Assembly: GCF_011250645.1 (NCBI RefSeq)
Contig: NZ_JAANNO010000014.1
Coordinates: 1 to 38,556, forward strand
Direction of reading: 5' to 3'
Source of the DNA: Motilibacter aurantiacus
Lineage (GTDB): Bacteria; Actinomycetota; Actinomycetes; Motilibacterales; Motilibacteraceae
Length of the DNA: 38,556 nt
The first letter of the stretch is position 1. Every line of letters starts with the position of its first letter. A program made the translations under genes and the position numbers. Below, piece after piece: positions 23,556-32,900 of the stretch. Under the pieces are notes generated by a model. It made no database searches. It was not told the origin of the DNA and saw only the letters and a list, made by a program, of their open reading frames with translations.

Positions 23556-24463
23556 GCACGCTCTCCTGCGGCGGTCTCGCTCGTGTCGTCGGTGTCGCTC
23601 TGGCCGTAGGTGTCGGTCTGGCCGTCGGTCTCGTCCAGCTCGGGTGCGTCGAGCCAGCCGAGGTCCTCCCCGGTGCGGTTGGCGCGCTTGCCGGCGCGCA
23701 TGTCCAGGCCCAGCTCGTCGGCGACGGCCTCGGGCGCTGCCGGGGCCTGCTCCTTGCCGTTGAGGCTCTCCAGCGTGCGCAGCAGCTCCTGCAGGCGCGC
23801 CACCGGGAGCAGCACCTCGATGACGGGCGAGACCCGGAGCCGCTGGTCGTCCGCGGTCTTGAGCAGGATCCCCGACCGCTGCAGCGACTGGACGGCGTTC
23901 TCCACCTTGCGGGTGTCGCCGGCGAGGTCGTTGGCGTCGGCGGGCCGGAACTGGGCGACGGCGGCCTGCAGCTGGTCGCGGTCGACGAGCACCGCGTCCG
24001 CGCCGTCGGCCCGGTCGGAGCGGTAGCGCTGGCGCAGGAAGACCAGCAGGATCGTCTCCTCACGGGTGTGAGCGACGTCGTGCAGCAGCGTCGGGAAGCG
24101 CCCGTCGCCCTCCGGCACCGCCTGCCGCTTGAGCGCGACCTGCGCGCGCAGGTCCACGTGCAGCTCGAGGAAGAGGTCGTTCAACCTGGAACGCAACTGC
24201 AGTTGTGAGTCCAGCAGGGTGCGCCACTCGGCGGGGTTCTGCTCCGCGCTGATGTAGCGGTGCTTGAGCAGGTGGACGAGCGTGCGCCGCTGCTCGTACG
24301 TCAGGGACCCCTCGTCGCCCTCGAAGAGCGACAGGCTGCGGCCCTCGACCTCGGCGTCCTCGACGACCCCGGGGCCGTCCACGAAGACGTCGGCCGCCGG
24401 CTCGCCGACGTCCGCGAGGCCGTCGTCGTCGGTCGGCGGGGCTGCCTGGGCGGGCACGGTCAT
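23552..24463 (-). CDS. jetB: JetB/MksE-like kite subunit (DUF4194)
   Basis: 303 residues from the ATG at 24463, with AAGGAG upstream. The core (about 50-230) shows [52 protein letters not shown] and [16 protein letters not shown], the winged-helix kite protein of SMC-like complexes that bridges the JetA kleisin and JetC. Both ends are acidic and probably disordered. The C-terminal ~30 residues are Thr/Asp/Gln-rich and encoded by an 18-bp tandem repeat (23591-23626). It overlaps jetA upstream and jetC downstream by 4 bases each, fixing the operon. Confidence 0.9.
   Translation of the reverse strand: MTVPAQAAPPTDDDGLADVGEPAADVFVDGPGVVEDAEVEGRSLSLFEGDEGSLTYEQRRTLVHLLKHRYISAEQNPAEWRTLLDSQLQLRSRLNDLFLELHVDLRAQVALKRQAVPEGDGRFPTLLHDVAHTREETILLVFLRQRYRSDRADGADAVLVDRDQLQAAVAQFRPADANDLAGDTRKVENAVQSLQRSGILLKTADDQRLRVSPVIEVLLPVARLQELLRTLESLNGKEQAPAAPEAVADELGLDMRAGKRANRTGEDLGWLDAPELDETDGQTDTYGQSDTDDTSETAAGERA
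23591..23626 (-). repeat. 18-bp tandem repeat at the 3' end of jetB
   Basis: Two adjacent 18-bp copies (23591-23608, 23609-23626) share GGTGTCG-x-TCTGGCCGT and differ at two positions. A partial third copy (GGTC) follows. They encode the Asp/Thr/Gln-rich acidic tail. Confidence 0.7.
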
Positions 24464-25986
24464 CGACGGGCTCCTTCGACGAGGGCGTCGGCATCGGACG
24501 CGCGCAGCGGGAGGACGGGCAGGGTGAACGAGCGGCGCGTGCCGTCGGGGCGTACGGCCTCGACCTGCTCCTCGGAGTCGAGCGCTGCGAGCAGGGCCTC
24601 GGCCTCGGACAGGTCGTCCGGGGCGTCGGGACGGGACCCGAGCAGCAGGTGGACCATCCCGAGCAGCTCGACCGGCCGGCGCAGCCGGTCCGGCAGGGAG
24701 GCGAACACGTCGGCGACGCTCGCGCCGTCCGGCGTCATGGCCGCGATGACCAGCGCTTGGCGCAGCTCGGCGAGGCTCGGGCCGCCCTGCCGGCGGATCA
24801 CGTCGAGGTCCGGGGCCGCCGGTGCGTTGTCGGACACGTCCTCGAGCGGGGGAGGCGGCGCGGCGTCGGCCGGGTCCCAGAACCGCTCGCGCAGGTGCTC
24901 GACGTCGACGCGCGGGGGGACGAGCTCCACCTCGACCGTCGCCCGCGGGCCGGCGGTCTGCATCCAGGCCTCGAGCTCCTGGTTGATCTGGCGCAGCACG
25001 GCGTCGAGCTCGCGGTCCTTCGTCACGTCGTAGTTCACGATGTGGGCGCGCAGCGTCGCGGACAGCCGCTGGCGCTCGCTGAGGACGTCGCGGATGCCGT
25101 CTTGGATGGTCTTGACCGTACGCCGGAACTCGCGCTGCTCGGCGGCGGCCAGCGTCTGTGCGAACGGGTGGGTGAGGATCACGTCGAGGTCGCGGCGCAG
25201 GTCCACGAGGAGCGGCTCGTCGCGCAGCAGCGCGAAGGCCCCCTCGAAGGCTCGTCCCTCGGGGGTCAGCTTCATCAGCGAGTCGGACTTCGCGAGGTAC
25301 TCGTCGATGACCTCGACGACCGGCCGGGACTCGTTGCGGAAGTCGCTGATGATCTGGCGGTGCATGCCCGCCACGGCCTCCTCGACCCGCTTGAAGTCGC
25401 TGGGGAGCTGCCCGATGAGCGAGTGCAGGTTCGTGTAGGAGTCGAGCATGTGGTCGTCGGTCGCGGGCTCGATCTCGCCGCCCTCCGCGAGCCGGTCGCG
25501 CTCGGCGGTCAGCTCGGCGATGTGGGCGTCCAGCCGCGCGATGCGCGCGTCGCGGTCCGGGTCGGCCTCGGTGGCGAAGCGGCGGACGACGTCGAGGATG
25601 GTGTGGATCCGCGACTCGCTGATCAGGGTGCGGTCCCGGGTGAGCGACTGGACCAGGTCCAGGGCCTCGAGCGCGTGCGAGGTGAGGCTGTAGAACTCCG
25701 CGCCCTCGTCGTCGCGCGAGCGGACGAGCCACTTGTGGGCGAGCCACTGCATGCACAGCGCCCGGCCCGGCCCCTCCGGCCCCGGCTCGCCGGCCAGCCG
25801 GAGCTCGTCGAGGTAGTTGTCGACCTGCTGGTGCAGGCGCTCGGCCGGGACGGTGCGCTGGTCCCGGGTGAACGTCGTGCGGAAGACCGCGAGGACCAGG
25901 GGCGCCCACTTGCGGTCGAGCAGCCGCAGCGTCGGCTTGTCGAACGCGTCGCGGACCCGGGTCAGCTCCGCGAGGATGTCGCTCAC
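24460..25986 (-). CDS. jetA: JetA/MksF-like kleisin subunit (DUF3375)
   Basis: 508 residues from the GTG at 25986, which follows a GAGAGG-type site; an earlier ATG at 26040 is in frame but lacks one. The start [38 protein letters not shown] is typical of DUF3375. A helical, charged middle ([24 protein letters not shown] and [27 protein letters not shown]) and a C-terminal winged part follow. This is the kleisin-like subunit that closes the JetC dimer ring. It heads jetA-jetB-jetC; its stop overlaps the jetB start (ATGA). A terminator separates it from the MFS gene upstream. Confidence 0.9.
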   Translation of the reverse strand: MSDILAELTRVRDAFDKPTLRLLDRKWAPLVLAVFRTTFTRDQRTVPAERLHQQVDNYLDELRLAGEPGPEGPGRALCMQWLAHKWLVRSRDDEGAEFYSLTSHALEALDLVQSLTRDRTLISESRIHTILDVVRRFATEADPDRDARIARLDAHIAELTAERDRLAEGGEIEPATDDHMLDSYTNLHSLIGQLPSDFKRVEEAVAGMHRQIISDFRNESRPVVEVIDEYLAKSDSLMKLTPEGRAFEGAFALLRDEPLLVDLRRDLDVILTHPFAQTLAAAEQREFRRTVKTIQDGIRDVLSERQRLSATLRAHIVNYDVTKDRELDAVLRQINQELEAWMQTAGPRATVEVELVPPRVDVEHLRERFWDPADAAPPPPLEDVSDNAPAAPDLDVIRRQGGPSLAELRQALVIAAMTPDGASVADVFASLPDRLRRPVELLGMVHLLLGSRPDAPDDLSEAEALLAALDSEEQVEAVRPDGTRRSFTLPVLPLRASDADALVEGARR

Positions 25987-26095
25987 GTACCCCCGCCTCT
26001 CGTCTCCAGTGTGCCTGAAGACGGTAAGCGGTCGGTGCAACTTCCGGCGCCCGTCCCCGGCGTCGGGGCGTCCCCAAACCCGGCGAATCGTACGC

Positions 26096-26130
26096 GGCCC
26101 GGTCGCCCCCCGCGGGGGGACGACCGGGCC
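26096..26130 (-). terminator. MFS-gene terminator upstream of jetA
   Basis: GGCCCGGTCG (26096-26105) pairs with CGACCGGGCC (26121-26130), and C6 (26106-26111) with G6 (26114-26119), with only one bulged A. This long GC stem lies between the MFS stop and jetA. Confidence 0.85.
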
Positions 26131-26163
26131 ACGGCCGGTCGTCGACGAGCCTGCCGCGCCGGC

Positions 26164-27714
26164 TCAGTGCATGAGCACGACCGGCTCGGACGCCGGGCCC
26201 TCGTCGACCGGCGCCGGCTTGCGCTTCGGCAGCAGCACGGTCGCGACGACGAACGCGATGACCACCAGGGCCAGCGCCCACCAGAACGTCGACCCGAACG
26301 CCTCGGCGAGCAGCGGAGCGGCCTGGGCGCGCTGCTCCTCGCTGACGGCCGCGCTCTCGCCGATGCCGCCACCGCCGCCCGTCCGGTCGGCGATGGAGCG
26401 GGCGAGCAGCACCGACAGGACAGCGGTGCCGATCGACGCCGCGACCTGCTGGACGATGTTGAGCGCCGTGCTCGCGTTGGCCACGTCCACGCGGCGCAGC
26501 GTCTGCATGGCCCCGGTGAAGGTCGGCATCATCGAGAAGCCCATGCCCACGCCCATGAGGAAGAGCAGGCCGGCCAGCAGCCAGTACGACGTGTCGCCCT
26601 CGATCTGGGTGAGCCCGAGGAACGACACCGCGACGGCCGCGAGGCCGAACGGCACGATGCGGCCGACGCCGGTGCGGTCGGCCAGCACACCCGCCAGGGG
26701 CATGGCGACCATCGCGCCGATGCCCTGCGGGGCAAGCAGCAGGCCGGTGTCCATCGCCGACTCGCCGCGCACGACCTGCAGGTAGAGCGGGAGCAGGAGC
26801 ATGCCGCCGAAGACCGAGATGATCAGCAGCGCCAAGGTCGAGGTCGCCGCCGTGAAGACCCGGTTGGCGAAGAGCTTGAGGTCCACCAGCGGGGCCGCGG
26901 TGTGCAGCGCGTGCACCACGAAGGCCGCGAGGGCCGCTGCGCCGAGCACGACCGGCACGAGCACCTGTGCGTGCAGGAACGTGCCCTCCTCGCCGGACTT
27001 GGCGAACCCGTAGATGACGGCCGCGAGCCCCGGGGAGAGCAGGACCACGCCGAGCCAGTCGATCGAGTAGCGCGCCTGGGACTCGTCGTTGTCCAGGACC
27101 CTCCAGGCCAGGTAGATGGCCGCCGCGCCGACCGGCACGTTGATGAAGAAGATCCAGCGCCAGGAGAAGTCGTCGACCAGCCAGCCGCCGAGGATGGGGC
27201 CGCAGATCGGGCCGAGCAGCATGGGCACGCCCATGACGGCCATCACCCGGCCCACGCGGGCCGGGCCGGCCGCGCGGGTGAGGATCGTCATGCCGACCGG
27301 GCTGAGCAGGCCGCCGCCGAAGCCCTGCAGCACGCGCAGCGCGATGAGCGACTCGACGTTCCACGCGGCGCCGGCGAGGGCGGAGCCGAGGACGAACAGG
27401 AAGATCGACGCGAGGAACGTGCGCTTGGCGCCGAAGCGGTCGATCGTCCAGGCGCTCAGCGGGATCACGGTGGCGAGGGCGAGGGTGTAGCCCGTGACGA
27501 CCCACTGGATCGTGGTGAGCGGCGCGTCGAGGTCCGTGGCGAGCGCCTGCAGCGCGACGTTGACGATCGTGGCGTCGAGGATGACGAGCACCGAGCCGAG
27601 GACCACCACCGAGGCGATGAGCAGCAGCCGGCGGTCGAGCCCCTGGTCGGCAGGGGTGCTCCCGCTCGGCGCCGGCGGCGCCCCCGCGCCGTTCGGGCTG
27701 GAGATGTCGGTCAT
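26164..27714 (-). CDS. DHA2-family MFS multidrug exporter (EmrB/QacA-like)
   Basis: 516 residues with about 14 membrane segments. The DHA2 mark [13 protein letters not shown] is in helix 1, and [48 protein letters not shown] and [23 protein letters not shown] match motifs A, B and C of this family. It is expected to export drugs or other hydrophobic compounds by proton antiport. GGAGG precedes the ATG. The promoter region holds two palindromes (27795-27808 and 27863-27878), and no regulator gene is adjacent. The C-terminus is a short hydrophilic tail. Confidence 0.93.
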   Translation of the reverse strand: MTDISSPNGAGAPPAPSGSTPADQGLDRRLLLIASVVVLGSVLVILDATIVNVALQALATDLDAPLTTIQWVVTGYTLALATVIPLSAWTIDRFGAKRTFLASIFLFVLGSALAGAAWNVESLIALRVLQGFGGGLLSPVGMTILTRAAGPARVGRVMAVMGVPMLLGPICGPILGGWLVDDFSWRWIFFINVPVGAAAIYLAWRVLDNDESQARYSIDWLGVVLLSPGLAAVIYGFAKSGEEGTFLHAQVLVPVVLGAAALAAFVVHALHTAAPLVDLKLFANRVFTAATSTLALLIISVFGGMLLLPLYLQVVRGESAMDTGLLLAPQGIGAMVAMPLAGVLADRTGVGRIVPFGLAAVAVSFLGLTQIEGDTSYWLLAGLLFLMGVGMGFSMMPTFTGAMQTLRRVDVANASTALNIVQQVAASIGTAVLSVLLARSIADRTGGGGGIGESAAVSEEQRAQAAPLLAEAFGSTFWWALALVVIAFVVATVLLPKRKPAPVDEGPASEPVVLMH

Positions 27715-27794
27715 ACGGGTGGTCCTCCAAGGACGCGGGTGATCCAGTTGCGGTGGTGCGGTACGGGGGGCAGACGGCCCGGCCCGTCGGAACT

Positions 27795-27808
27795 CATCTT
27801 CGAGGATG
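27795..27808. promoter_or_regulatory. imperfect palindrome upstream of the DHA2 exporter
   Basis: CATCTTCGAGGATG is a 14-bp palindrome with one mismatched pair, 81 bp upstream of the MFS start. It could be a repressor operator; no cognate protein can be named. Confidence 0.35.
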
Positions 27809-27862
27809 CGAGCACGCCTTCGCCACGAGCCGGTCGCGCAGCGCTCCCCGCCATCGACGCTG

Positions 27863-27878
27863 CGTGACGTAGGTCACG
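27863..27878. promoter_or_regulatory. CRP/GlxR-like operator
   Basis: CGTGACGTAGGTCACG is a near-perfect dyad that fits GTGA-N2-TA-N2-TCAC, the inner part of the actinobacterial CRP/GlxR consensus TGTGA-NNTANN-TCACA. It lies about 150 bp upstream of the DHA2 exporter and about 95 bp past the end of the frameshifted locus. Confidence 0.5.
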
Positions 27879-27971
27879 TCGACCCATGCCCGCTGCCGGG
27901 TGCGGCCCGGGGCGCGGGCGTCGACATTCTGGCCGCTGCAGGGGGCGGAGCGCCTGGCAATTTCCGCCGGG

Positions 27972-29665
27972 TCAGGCCTGCACCAGCACCGGCACCGAGG
28001 CCGTCGCCCCCGTCGGCCCGGTCATGCTCACGGTGATGCGGGCGGGGGGCGTCAGGCGGACGAGGGCGGCGTACTCGTACGGCGCCTCCTCGTTCTGCCG
28101 GACGACGGCGACCGGCCACCCGGGAGCCGTCGGCAGCACCCGCGCCGGAGGGGGATGTCCGGCACCGCGACGGTGAGCGAGACCGGCGCGGGCAGCGGGA
28201 AGAGCACCGGCCGGCGGCCCACCAGCCGCAGCACGGCCGGCCCGTCGGGCGTCGTCGCGACCGGCGCGTCGCTGCCGAACAGGACCGCGATCCCGCGCCC
28301 GCCGACGACGAAGCTGTCCACCACCTGCAGCGTCGGCGCACCGGGGCCGTCTCGGGCGGGACGGTGAGCGTGCGGGTCGTGACCCGCCCGGAGGGTCGAC
28401 CAGCCGCACGGTGACGTCCACGGCGTCAGCGGCGGCCGCGCGCCGCAGCCAGAGGGTCAACGGCGTGCTCCCCCCCCGCACGGTCGTCGCGCACGAGCAG
28501 CGGGCCCGGCTCCGCCCCCGCCGGCGGGGGCAGCTGGCCCGTCTCGGCGGCGAGGCCCAGCCGACCGGCGGCCCGTCCCGGCGCAGCCGGTCCAGCGCGG
28601 CGTCGACCGGCGACGCGAGCCCGGCGGCCGGCCCCTGCTCGCGCCCGTCGTAGCCGGGCAGCTCGACGCCCTGCCCGACCGGCAGGCCCACCACCTCCCA
28701 CTCGGCCCAGTCGTCGGCCGTCACCACGTCCGCGAGGTGGGCCACGGCGGCCTCGACGTCCCAGCCGCCGACGACGAGGGCGCAGGTCATGCCCGGGCTG
28801 TGCAGCAGCACGTCGACGCTGCGCCGGTCGCGCCCGACACCCGCTCCGAGGCGGCCGCGGTCGACGGGGACACCGGGCCGCGGAAGCCGACGACCAGGAC
28901 CGGCGAGCCGCCGTCAGCGACCGTCGCGCCCACCTCCAGGGTCGCCGCCTCCCCGGCCCAGCTGACAAGCAGGCCGTGCGGGTGGGCCGAGAGCGTGACC
29001 GGGCGCTCCGCGGCACCGCCCCCGCCCGTCGGGCCCACACGGTGAACGGCGACGCGGGCGCCCCGAGCCGAGTGGCGCGCGGTCGCGGACGAGCCGGTGC
29101 TCGACCGGGGCCTGGACGAAGAGCGCAGCCTGCTCGTGCACGTCGCGGAAGCGCGACGTCGTGAACGGGACCCGCAGCACGCGCACCCCCTGGCCGAGCC
29201 GGGCGCGCCCGAGGCCGACCCGCTCGACGTCGAGCAGGTAGTCGGTGCAGGGCTCGAAGTCGTCGGGATTGGTCGTGACGACAGTGTCGGTGCGCGAGCC
29301 CGTCCGGGGGATGCAGGGCAGCCCCTCGACCAGCTCGCGCACCGTCGTCTCCCACGGGCCGTACATCTGCAGCGCGGCGGCCTGGACCAGCCCGGGCAGC
29401 GGGTTAGGGGCCGGCGACCGCCTGCCCTGGAGCCTCGGGGTGGCGCCCTGACGTGGCGTGCACGTACGCCCGCAGCTCGGTGCCGTACGCGGTGGGAGAG
29501 CTTCGTCACGGCCTGGCTGGCGAAGGCGAGCCGCACCGGCTCCGAGCAGAAGGTGCCGGCCTCCCCGAGGCCGGGCGACGCGGCCACGACCCAGGGCTCG
29601 AGCCGGGCGGGGACGCGGCCCGCGCCCTCCGCGGAGAACGCGTACTCCTGGGTCTGCGGCGGGCC
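27972..29665 (-). pseudogene. heavily frameshifted coding region, function unknown
   Basis: Reading from 29665 down to the TGA at 27972-27974, a plausible protein of about 560 residues continues only by changing frame about nine times. The approximate places are 29498, 29440, 29068, 28873, 28560, 28474, 28383, 28350 and 28148. Recognisable stretches in order are FCSEPVRLAFASQAVTKLS, SPTAYGTELRAYVHAT, MYGPWETTVRELVEGLPCIP, VRVLRVPFTTSRFRDVHEQA, LLVSWAGEAATLEVGATVAD, GMTCALVVGGWDVEAAVAHL, STPLTLWLRRAAAADAVDVT, VVDSFVVGGRGIAVLFGSDA and PVAVVRQNEEAPYEYAALVR. No stop codon interrupts the pieces. One change falls in a run of eight C (28470-28477). An in-frame TAG at 29666 blocks extension upstream, and no clear start is seen. 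It is either a young pseudogene or a stretch of sequence errors. I do not recognise the family. Confidence 0.6.
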
Positions 29666-29785
29666 CTAGTCCTCGTCCTTCGGCGCGGCCGGGGGCGGGT
29701 CGTCGGACTCAGTGCTGTGCGCGGCGCGCCCCGGTCCGGGAGCTGTGCCTGCGAACGTAGCCCTCAGCCCGGGCGGGGGAAGGCC

Positions 29786-29819
29786 TGCGGGCGAAGGGGT
29801 TCCCTCCGCTTCGCCCGCA
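29786..29819. promoter_or_regulatory. perfect hairpin in the leader of the exported phosphodiesterase
   Basis: TGCGGGCGAAG (29786-29796) and CTTCGCCCGCA (29809-29819) are exact 11-bp arms around a 12-base loop, about 90 bases before the likely start. There is no T-run. It may be a terminator for an unseen unit or a leader structure. Confidence 0.45.
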
Positions 29820-29910
29820 CGTCGGGCGGAGTACACCTGCCGGTCGCCGGCCGTCGATGAGGTGCAGGCGTCTGTGTCCACCGGCTGCACCGATGTGCCA
29901 GGAGTGCTTC

Positions 29911-32900
29911 TTGCTTCGCCTTCCCGTCCCGCGGGTGATCGCCGCGGCGATCCTGTCCCCCGCCCTCGTGTTCAGTGCCTCCCCTGCGTACGCGGCCGCT
30001 GTGCCCGCCGCCGGCTCGGGCTCCTCCAGCGCCGCCGACCTGCCCGACACCGCCCTCGCCCCCGCGGGACGCGCGATCGTGACGGACCGCGAGGAGACCG
30101 TCGTCGCGCCGGGCGTGACGCACACCGCGTTCGACCGGATCGACGCACGCGGCTGGATCCGTGGTGACGTCCTGGTCGCCGACCTCGACGAGGACCGCGT
30201 CACCGTCGACTACCTCAACCCGGGCACCGTCTCCGGGCGGGCCGTGCTCTCCCAGCAGGCGGCCCGCGCCGGCGCGGTCGCCGGCGTCAACGGCGACTTC
30301 TTCGACATCAACGACACGGGCGCCCCGCTGGGCGTCGGGCTCGGCCGCGGGACCGGGCTGGTGAACGCCCCGTCCACGGGCCACAACGACGCAGCCACCA
30401 TCGGGGCCGACGGGCTCGGCCGCATCGCGCAGGTCTTCCTGCAGGGCTCCGCCGCGACCGACCAGGGCGACCGCGTCTCACTGGCCAACCTCAACAGCCC
30501 GGGGGTCAACGCCGGCGGGGTCGGCCTCTACACCGCGGCGTGGGGCGCGGCCCCGCGCACCAGGGTGATCGACGGTGTCCCGACGGTCCGCGAGGTCCTG
30601 GTCCGCGACGGCGTCGTGGTGTCCAACGGCCCGGTCGGCGCGACGCCGCTCGCCGCCGACGAGCTGGCCCTCGTCGGCCGCGAGGCCGGGGCGGCCGCCC
30701 TCGCGGCGTTCTCGGTGGGTGAGCGCGTCGACGTCTCGTACGGCCCGCGCAGCGACGCCGGCGACCTCGCGGTCGCGATCAGCGGCAACAAGCAGCTCGT
30801 CCGTGACGGGGCGCTGCTGCCGGTCGACGACGTCGACCTGCACCCGCGCACCGCCATCGGCTTCTCGGCGGACGGGCGCCGCATGATCCTGGTGACGATC
30901 GACGGCCGCCAGGCGGACAGCCGCGGGATGACCGAGCGCGAGCTGGGGACGTTCGTGCGCGACCTCGGTGCCGACGACGTGCTGAACCTCGACGGCGGCG
31001 GCTCCTCGACGATGCTGGCCCGCACCCCCGGTGACGCGGCGCCCGAGGTCGTCAACAGCCCGTCCGACGGCGGTGAGCGGCTGACCCCGAACGGCCTCGG
31101 CCTGCTCGTGGCCCCGGGCTCCGGCACGCTGACCGGGCTCCACGTGGAGCCGGTCGTGGAGGACGACCGCTCCGACCGGGTGCTCGCCGGGCTCTCCCGC
31201 GTGCTCCGCGCGAGCGGCCACGACGAGACGTACTCGCCGGTGCCCACCGAGGTGCGGTGGCACGCGAGCCCGACGACGGACGCGTACGTCGCGCCCGGCG
31301 CCGACAACACGGTGGTCGTCACGGGGCGCCGACCGGGAGACGTGGCGATCGAGGCGTCGGGCAAGCGCGCCCGCGACGTCGTGGGCGTCGCCGACCTCGT
31401 CGTGCTCGGCGCCCCCGTCCGCCTGACCACGAGCGTGCCGCAGGTGTCGCTGAACGGCGCCGGCGCGGCCGGCACGTTCGAGGTCCACGGCTACGACGAG
31501 GACGGCTTCTCCACGTGGGTGGAGCCGCGCGACGTCACGCTCTCGTACGACGCCGACGTCGTGCGGGTCGAGGCGGCGGGGAAGGGCTTCCGCGTCACCG
31601 CCCTGCGCGCCGACGACGCCGCGGCGGTCACGGTGACCGTCGCCGGGCTGAGCACGACGGTGCCGGTCACCACGGGGCTGCAGTCGATCGTCGTCGACCC
31701 GATGGACGACCTCGCGCCCTGGATGGCCAACCGGGCGCCGGCGACGACCGGCTCGGCCATCTCGACGGCGCCGGGGCGCACCGGTGGCAACGCCATCGCC
31801 CTGGACTACTCGCTCACGAGCTCCACCGCGACGCGGGCCGCGTACCTGCAGGCACGTTCGGCCATCGCCCTGCCCGGGACCCCGCAGCGCATCGGCGCCT
31901 GGGTCCTCGGGGACGGCAGCGGGGCGTGGCTGCGCGGCAACATCTTCGACGCCGCCGGCGGTGCGGCCAAGACCATCGACTTCGCGTCGTCGGTCAACTG
32001 GACCGGCTGGCGGTACGTCGAGGCGACCGTCCCGGCCGGGCTGCAGGCGCCGTTCCGCTTCCAGCGGCTGTACGCCGTCGAGACGGCGCCGACCCGCCAG
32101 TACTCCGGCCGCATCGTGGTCGACGACCTGACGGTCAAGGTCGCGCGCGCGGTCAGCGTGCCGGCGGCGCCGCGCCTCGTGGACCCGGTGGTCGTCACCG
32201 ACGGCAGCGTCCAGGACGGCAAGCGCTGGAGCTTCGCGGTGCTGTCGGACGTGCAGTTCACCGCCGACGCCCCGGAGTCCGAGCTCGTCAAGCAGGCCCG
32301 GCGCACGATTCGCGAGACGCTCGCGGCGCGGCCGGAGTTCCTCGTCATCAACGGTGACTTCCTCGACCGCGCCTTCGCCGATGACGTCACGCTGGCCAAG
32401 CGGGTCCTCGACGAGGAGATCGGCGACCGGCTGCCCTACTACTACGTGCCCGGCAACCACGAGGCGTCCGGCCCCGGCACGATCGTGGAGTGGTCGAAGG
32501 TGTTCGGCCCCGGCTACCGCACCTTCGACGAGAACGGCACGCGGTTCGTCCTGCTCGACACCTCGCTCGGCACCCTGCGCGGCGGCGGCTTCGAGCAGAT
32601 CGTGATGCTGCGGCAGGCGCTCGACTCGGCGAAGGCGGACCCCGGCGTCCGCTCGGTGGTCGTCATGGGCCACCACCCGGTCGACGACCCGCTGCCGACG
32701 AAGAACTCTCAGCTCGCCGACCGCAAGGAGGCGCAGATGCTGGTCGACTGGCTCGCGGGCTTCCGCGCGAGCACCGGCAAGGGCGCGGCGTACGTCGCCT
32801 CCCACGCGGGCGTCTTCGGGGCGAGCCGGGCCGACGGCGTCCTGCTGCCGCTGCTCGGAAACGCGGGCAAGGGCCCGAGCTCCGCGCCCGACGCCGGCGG

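Noticed and set aside
24464-27730. Upstream extension of the jetB frame to 1392 residues
   Set aside because: The frame happens to lack stops across jetA and MFS, but those genes are real in other frames. The jetB ATG at 24463 has a ribosome site and the ATGA overlap.
24649-27867. 1072-codon plus-strand open frame opposite jetA and the MFS gene
   Set aside because: Low-complexity Arg/Gly/Glu/Asp translation opposite genes with clear motifs; typical high-GC antisense frame.
29666-29890. Minus-strand 74-codon frame ending PPPAAPKDED
   Set aside because: It overlaps the leader of the phosphodiesterase, lacks a ribosome site and has no recognisable content. It could be the tail of another broken gene, but this cannot be supported.
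29700-29910. Riboswitch (c-di-AMP or cobalamin type) before the exported phosphodiesterase
   Set aside because: Only one perfect hairpin is seen; the conserved sequence blocks of those classes are not recognisable.
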